Shown: positions 57,509-64,000 of the stretch, one piece after another
Numbering within the stretch: position 1 is the stretch's first letter
Layout of the letters: every line of letters starts with the position of its first letter
Source: Dasypus novemcinctus
Lineage: Eukaryota > Chordata > Mammalia > Cingulata > Dasypodidae
DNA: 64,000 bases
Assembly (NCBI RefSeq): GCF_030445035.2
Contig: NC_080695.1
Coordinates: 1,175,128 to 1,239,127, forward strand
Direction of reading: 5' to 3'
Translations under genes and position numbers: made by a program
The notes under the pieces: model-generated
What the model saw: the letters and a program-made list of their open reading frames with translations, nothing else
What the model was told of the DNA's origin: nothing
Database searches by the model: none

Positions 57509-60500
57509 TCATATCAGAGAGGTCATGTCATATTTGTCCTTCAATGCCTGGCTTGCTTCACTCAACATAAGGGTCTCAAGATTCATCCATGTTATCACAT
57601 GTGTTTGTAGTGTATTCATTCTTAAAGCTGAGTAGTATTCCATTGTATGTATATACCACCTTTTACTTTTCCATTCATCCATTGGTAGGCATTTGGGTTG
57701 ATTCCAACTTTTGGCAATAGTGTATAATGCTGCCCTGAACATTGGTGTGCATGTATCGGTTGGTGTCCTTATTTTCAGATCTTCTGGGTATATACCCAGC
57801 AGTGGAATTGCTGGGTCATATGGCAAATCTAGAGCTAACTTTTTGAGAAACTGCCAAACAGACCTCCAGAATGGCTGGATCCTTCTGCATTCCCACCAGC
57901 AGTGGATGAGTGTTCCCATTCCTCCACATCCTCTCCAGCACTTGTAGTCTTCTCTTGTTTTGATAGCTGCCAGTCTTATGGGAGTAAGATGGTATCTCAT
58001 TGTAGTTTTGATTTGCATTTCCCTAACAGTTAGTGATTTTGAGCATTTTTTTCATGTACTATTTAGCCATTTGTATTTCTTCTTTGGAGAAGTATCTGTT
58101 CAAATCTTTTTCCCATTTTTTAAATGAGTTGTCTTTTTATTTTCATGATACAGGCGTTCTTTATATTTGCAGGATATAAGTCTCCTATCAGATATATGGT
58201 TACCAAATATTTTCTCCAACTGGGTAGGCTCTCTTGTCACTTTCATGACAAACTCCTTTGAGGTGCAAAAGGCTTCAATTTTGAGGAAGTCCCATTTATC
58301 TATTTGTTCTTTTGCTGCTTGTGCTTTGGGTGTGAAGCTCATGAAACCATTTCCTATTACAAGGTCCTATAGATGCTTCCCTACATCGTTTTCCAAGGTC
58401 TTTATGGTCTTGGCTCTTACATTTAGGTCTTTGATCCATCTTGAGTTGATCTTTGTATGAGGTGTGAGATGGTAATCCTCTTTCTTTCTTTTGCATGTAG
58501 ATACCCAATTCTCTAGACACCATTTCTTGAAGAGGCCATTCCCTCCCGGTCGAGTGGGCTTGGTGGCCTAGTCAAATATCAGCTGACTATGTATATGAGG
58601 ATCTATATCAGAACTCTCAGTTCAGTTCCATTGGTCAGTGTGTCTATCCTTGTGCCAAAACCATGCTGTTTTCACTACTGTAGCTTTGTAGTATGTTTTG
58701 AAGTCTGGTAGTGTGATTCCTCCAGTTTCATTTTTCTTTTTCAATATGTCTTTGGCTATTTGGGGCCTCTTTCCTTCCCAAATAAGTTTCATAGTTAGTT
58801 TTTCTAGCTCACTTAAAAATGCTGTGTTGATTTTTATTGGGATTGCATTGCATGTGTAGATCAGTTTTGGTAGGATAGACATCTTAATAATATTTAGTCT
58901 TCCTATCCATGAACAGGGAATATTCTTCCATTTATTTAGGTCTTCTTTGATTTCCTTGAACAGTGTTGTGCAGTTTTCTGTGTAGAAGTCTTTTACATCT
59001 TTGATTAAATTTATTCCTAGGTATTTGATATTTTATTTACTATTGTGAATGGTATGTGATTCCTGATTTCCTCCTCAGATTGTTCATTATTGATGTACAG
59101 AAATGTTACTGATTTTTGTGCATTTATCTTATAACCTGTGATTCTACGGAACTCATTTATAAGTTCTACAAGCTTTGTTGTAGACTTCTCAGGGCTTTCT
59201 GTGTATAGGATCTTGTCATCTGCAAATAGTGAAATTTTGACTTCTTCCTTTCTTATTTGGATCTCTTTTATATCTGGGTCTTGCCTCAGTTCTTGAGCAA
59301 GTACTTCTAACACAGTGTTAAGTAGAAGGGGTGATAGTGGGCATCCTTGTCTAGTTCCTGATCTTAGAGGGAAAGATTTTAGGATTTCACCATTGTAAAT
59401 GATGTTAGCTGTGGGCTTTTCATATATACCCTTTATCATGTTCAGAAAGTTCCCTTCTATTCCTATTTTTTGCAGTGTTCTTATCAAGAAAGGGGGCTGT
59501 ATTTTGTCAAATGCTTTTTCTGCATCTATAGATATGATTGTGTGATTTTTTCCTTCAATCTGTTTATGTGGTGCATTACATTGATTGATTTTCTTATGTT
59601 GAACCATCCTTGCATATCAGGAATGAAACCCACTTGGTCGTGGTGTGTAATTTGTTTAATGTGTTGTTGAATATGATTAGCAACTATTTTGTTGAGGATT
59701 TTGTTGAGAACCTGCAACTAGGTTCATCAGAGACATGGGTCTGTAATTTTCCTTTCTTGTGGTATCTTTGTTTGGCTTCACTATTAAGATGTTGTTGGCA
59801 TCATAAAATGAATTAGGCAATGTTCCTTCTATTTCAATTTTTTGGAAGAGTTTAAGCAAGATTGGTGTTAGTTCTTTCTGACACATTTGGTAGAATTCAC
59901 CTGTGAAGCCATCTGGCCCAGGGCTCTTCTTAGTCGGGAGGTTTTTAATGACTGATTCTATGTCTTTACTTGTGATTGGCTTGTTTAGATCATCAATTTC
60001 TTCTTTTATCAATGTAGGCTGCTTATGTGTTTCTTAGACATTTCCTCTAAATTGTCTTTCTTGTTGGAGTACAGTTTTTCAAAGTATCCTCATATGAGTC
60101 TTTATTTCTTTATTTTGTGTATTTGCATCTTCTCTATTTTTTTTGCTAGTCTAGCTAAAGGTTTGTGATTTTATTGATCTTCTCAAAGAACCAGCTCTTT
60201 GTTTTGTTTATTTTTAAAAGTGATTTCCTATTTTCTATTTCATTTAGTTCTGCTCAGATCTTTGTTACTTCTTTCTTTCTTCTTTCTTTGGGGGTTAGTT
60301 TGTTGTTGCTTTTTTTTACTAATTCCTCCAATTGTTCAGTTAGTTCTTCAATTTTAGCTCTTTATTCTTTTTTGATGTATAAATTTATGGCTATGCATTT
60401 CCCCCTCAATACAGCTTTTGCTGCATCCCATAAGTTTTGATATGTTGTGTTATCATTTTCATTAGTTTCAAGGTAGTTATTGATTTCTGTTGAGATTTCC

Positions 60501-61008
60501 TCCTTGACCCACTGTTTTCTAAGAGTGTGTTGTTTAACTTCCATATCTTGGTGCCAAATTTGGGCCTCTGACCCTTGCAGATTTCTAGGATCACTCCACT
60601 GTGGTCAGAGAAATTATTTTGTATGATTTCGATCTTTCTGAATTCATTGAGACTTCCTTTGTGGCCTAGCATGTGGTCTATCCTGGAGAATGATCCATGA
60701 GCACTTGAGAAAAATGTATATCCTGCTGTATTGGGGTGTAATGTTCTGTATATGTTGATTTGGTCCAGATCCTCTAATGTATTGTTCAAAGTCCTTGTTT
60801 CTCTATTGATTCTCTTTTGAGATGTTCTGTCCAATGGTGATAGTGGCTTGTTAAAGTCTCCCACATCTATTCCTTCGCTTAGTTTCTCCAGTGTTTGCCT
60901 CATGTATTTGGAGGCGCCCTTGTTAGGGGCATAAATGTTAATGATTGTTCTTTCTTCTTGAAGGATTATCCCTTTCACTAATATGTAGTGTCCATCTTTG
61001 TCTCTCAC
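57509..61008 (-). pseudogene. L1 ORF2 remnant of the long minus-strand L1
   Basis: The C-terminal 169-residue piece (57,509-58,018) has the Cys-rich [18 protein letters not shown] motif. The RT core (59,017-59,607) has [19 protein letters not shown] and an intact FADD box. Early RT lies at 59,677-60,012 ([13 protein letters not shown]), and the endonuclease part at 60,406-61,008 (YTFFSSAHGSFSRIDHMLGH). These are the best-kept ORF2 pieces in the window, but frameshifts near 58,020, 59,010 and 59,690 break them. Confidence 0.9.
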
Positions 61009-61489
61009 AACAGTTTTGCATTTAAAGTCTATTTTGTCTGAAATTAATATAGCTACACCTGCCCTTTTTTGGTTATTGTTTGCTTGTAAGATTGTTTTTT
61101 CAGCCCTTCACTTTCAACCTCCTGGAATCTCTGGGTCTAAGATGAGTTTCTTGTAGACAACATATTTCCTTTTCCAATCTTCCATTCTGTGTCTCTTAAC
61201 AGGTGCGTTTAATCCATTGACATTTAGTGTTATTACTTTCAAGGAATTACTTATATTAGCCATATTTTCTTTGGATTTGAGTTTGTCTTATGTTGTTTGA
61301 TTTTTTTCCCTCTCTTTGTAGTTTTAGTTATTCTTACACTCTCCTCCAACTCTTTCTCTCCTGTTTTTTTCTTCCTCCTGCAGAACTCTCTTTAGTATTT
61401 CTTGAAGGGCAGGTTTCTTCTTAGCATACTCACTTAGTTTCTGTTTATCTGTGAATATTTTGAACTTTCCATCATTTTTGAATGTCAAC

Positions 61490-62310
61490 TTTGTTGGATC
61501 GAGTATTCTTGATTAGAAATTCTTTTCTTTTAGTACCTTGACTATGTCATACCACTGTCTTCTTGCCTCCATGGTTTCAGATGAGAAATCAGCACTTAAT
61601 CTTATAGAGCCTCCCTTGTATGTGATGATTCTCTTTTCTCTTGCTGCTTTTAGTATATTTTCTCTTTGTCTTGTGCATTGGATAATTTGACTAGTATATG
61701 TCTTGGGGTATACCTGTTGGGATTTATGCTGTTTGGGGTGTGCTATGCTTCCTGGACATGGACATACATCTCCCTTAATAGGTTTGGGAAGTTTTCAGCC
61801 ATTATTTCCTCCAATACCCCTTCTGTCCACTTTCCCTTCTCTTCTCCTCCTGGGATGCCTATAAAGTGTATGCTTCTGCATTTTGCATTGTCATTCAGGT
61901 CCCTAAGTCACTGCTGTACTTTTTCTATCTTTTTATCAATTAATTCTACTATCTGTTTGAATTCAGATGTACTGTTTTCCACATCACTAATTCTCTCCTC
62001 TGCCTCTTCAAATTTGCTGTTACTTGCCGAGAGTTTATTTTTTATTTCTTGGATTGTGCTATTGATCCCCATCATATCTGTGATGTTTTTGTGCATGATC
62101 ACGATTTCTTCTGTATGTTCTAAAAGTGTTTTCTTAATATGCTTAATCTCTTCCTTCACTTCATTGAATTGGTCCATGACACATGTTTTGAGAGCTTTAA
62201 TTACTTATTCTATGTTCCACTTCTCTTCCTGGTTTTTAGTTTGTTCATTGGATTGGGCTATGTTTTCCTGATTATTGGTATGATCTGTAGTTTTTTGTTG
62301 CTGTCTGGTC
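61490..62310 (-). pseudogene. L1 ORF1 remnant of the long minus-strand L1
   Basis: The coiled-coil piece at 61,908-62,177 (KEEIKHIKKTLLEHTEEIV, EEAEERISDVENSTSEF) and the downstream RNA-binding region to about 61,490 are separated by stops. Confidence 0.8.
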
Positions 62311-64000
62311 ATCATTTTGTCTTGTTGGGTTTATTCTGTTAATTATCTCCTTCATCTAGTCTTGGGGTTTAAGTAATTGTTGTTTTTGTGTGCGTGTTAA
62401 GTCTTCTCTTTGTCACTTTTTTCTTATTATTCTATTTCCTTGTTGTTGGCTAAGTTCCCTTGAAGGAAAATATTAGGTCCAGAGAAAGCAAAAGAGGTAA
62501 GAAAAGAAAAGTATAATAGCAGTATTGATAGAAAATGTTAGCAGAGGAGCCATGTGAGATCTAGGAGGATGGATATTGAACTCGTGTAAGCTGTGTATAC
62601 TTTTAACTGTAAAAAATGTATAATGAGACAGTAAACAATACGGGGAGGAATATAGTATGAATTAATAAGTCAGTGTGGTAAGGACAGAGGGAAAAAGAAA
62701 AGAATGGACAGTAGTATAAAGAGTGAATAAATGATATAAAACAGAGTAGACATATTAGAGATAAAAAGTTACAAATATTGGGGACTAAACAAAGAGAGGT
62801 AGAATGTAAGAGAAAAAATAAATGATGGAAGAGAGAATGATGTAAAGGAAAGGGGATAGCATTGGTAGCCAAAATCAGTACACACAGAAAAAATTGAGGA
62901 TGAGGAAGAACTGCAAATAAGAAATGTTGCCTGTAGCACTAATACAAAAAAAAAGGAAAAAGAGAGAAGAAAAAAAAACAGAGCAAGAATAAGAGAAGGG
63001 AAGAAAAAGAAAAAGAATAAAAGAGGAAGGAAAAACAAGAAAACAAACCAACAAAAAAGACAAGACAAGGCCTCAGGCAAAGAATCCCCTTTGCACTTGA
63101 ATAAACTGCTTAGGAGTCTGACCTTCCCCCTCTCTCCCTTCCTCACTTCCCTCTCTCCCAGAGCAGCAGGAAGGCTGTGTGACGAGCCCCATAGGAGATT
63201 CAAATGGGTCCCTGCTGAACCAACTCACCTAAGAAAATAATGACTCTTAATTTCTTGAGAGAGCACCCACCCCTGGCCAGGAACCCTAAATATGCTATTG
63301 GAAGTCTGTAAAGCACGTCCTGCTGTCCCTCTCCCTGAGGTGTGCTACAAGGGGGCTGGTTAATCTTCTGACTCCTCCTTCTCCCGAACCAGGTTTCCTA
63401 TCCCAGGGCGTTTAGGCAAATTGGGCTTTCTCGTGAGATTCGCCTCTCCTCTCTTCCTAGGCTCTCCCAAGTCAGCTGATATGCTCCTCCAAACTCAATA
63501 AAAGGGGGGGACCAGAAAATTGAACCTGCGCTCCTTGGCCCCTCCGCACCCCCCACCCAAGCTCTCCCACTCCTGGAGTTAGCCCGCGTCTTGAGGGCTA
63601 GGGCGATGCCGGATTTCCAGGAGTGCTGGGCTCAGGAAAGAGGCCCGGGAGAATGTGGACTCGGGGTATGTAGGTCTGTGAAACGTGGGCCACGGGGGTT
63701 CAGGGGACACAGGCTTGGGGTTCACGCACTTGGGGCTCTCAGTGAACGCCGCGGCTCTTAGCCCTGGGGGGAGGGATGTTCCTTCCACGGCTTCTGCGTT
63801 CAGTGTTAGAAACCCGCGGTTCTTCCTTGAGCAAGCACCAGTTCTGCTGCAGTCTCTCCAGATCCATGTCCAGACACCTCCCGCCCTGCAGGGTCCCGAA
63901 ACAGCCTGCTCCGGCAGGACCCCGTCACCACGCAGCCGGTCCTTCCTAGGAGAGCCGAGGACAGTGCACGGGCTAGCCGCCGTCTTGCCCTGCCTCCCTA
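62310..64000 (-). repeat. L1 5' UTR, continuing past the window
   Basis: It aligns block by block with 27,472-29,560 of the second minus L1, for example CCTTGAAGGAAAA near 62,459 and 27,616. It includes a purine-rich stretch at 62,940-63,065 and a GC-rich part after 63,500. No unrelated gene was recognised. Confidence 0.65.

Larger units (their letters stand above)
53594..64000 (-). mobile_element. long minus-strand LINE-1, runs off the window
   Basis: A poly-T left end at about 53,594-53,600 is the 3' terminus. A 3' UTR of about 3.9 kb (3.1 kb without two SINEs) follows to 57,505, then ORF2 remnants at 57,509-61,230, ORF1 remnants at 61,490-62,300, and a 5' UTR from 62,310 to at least 63,920. 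The 5' UTR aligns with 27,472-29,560. It is inserted into the ORF1 start/5' UTR of the third L1. Many stops show it is inactive. Confidence 0.8.

Noticed and set aside
53594-62310. Potentially active LINE-1
   Set aside because: ORF1 and ORF2 are both split by frameshifts and stops despite an intact FADD box.

Overview
The window is mammalian nuclear DNA, almost certainly from an armadillo (Dasypus, most likely D. novemcinctus) or a close xenarthran relative. The main clue is at least seven copies of a roughly 400-bp SINE with a tRNA-like head (box-B-like GGTTCAAACCCC) and an A-rich tail, which I recognise as the armadillo DAS-SINE. The gene content fits the mast-cell tryptase cluster that lies on human chromosome 16p13.3.

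Layout. (1) 68-2,116, minus: a decayed mastin-like serine protease pseudogene with its promoter still recognisable. (2) 3,917-6,214, minus: a second mastin/tryptase-like gene with an intact 274-codon reading frame over five coding exons and canonical splice sites. Its catalytic Ser195 is Phe, and Asp189 and Trp215 are also replaced, so it looks like a pseudoprotease. (3) 6.2-9.4 kb: GC-rich flank with minisatellites and an old L1 scrap. (4) 9.4-29.7 kb: nested LINE-1s. A minus-strand L1 tail is split by an 8-kb plus-strand L1 that has repeated 5' UTR units, followed by a second minus-strand L1 carrying an inverted 3' UTR block and a solo LTR. (5) 29.7-35.1 kb: an ancient L1 fragment, then GC-rich low-copy sequence with a pair of inverted-repeat arms. 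(6) 35.5-37.9 kb: a rearranged plus-strand L1. (7) 38,521-40,660, minus: an intact tryptase gene (275 codons, TPSAB1/TPSB2 type) with all catalytic residues present. (8) 41.5-43.9 kb: a direct duplicate of 32.2-34.2 kb with an expanded GT-rich minisatellite. (9) 43.9-53.6 kb: a rearranged duplicate of the 17.8-27.5 kb L1 mosaic. (10) 53.6-64.0 kb: a long minus-strand L1 with an unusually long 3' tail; its 5' UTR runs to the window edge.

The three protease units share one design: a GATAAA TATA-like box, a tiny noncoding first exon, an intron ending just before the ATG, a signal-peptide exon, and an ATTAAA polyadenylation signal. They are therefore tandem paralogues. The tryptase should encode a secreted, granule-stored trypsin-like protease. 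The neighbouring protein should be secreted but catalytically dead. No intact L1 reading frame is present.

Coordinates for the exons of the two intact protease genes were placed by splice motifs and reading phase. Repeat boundaries are by eye and good to about 10-50 bases.
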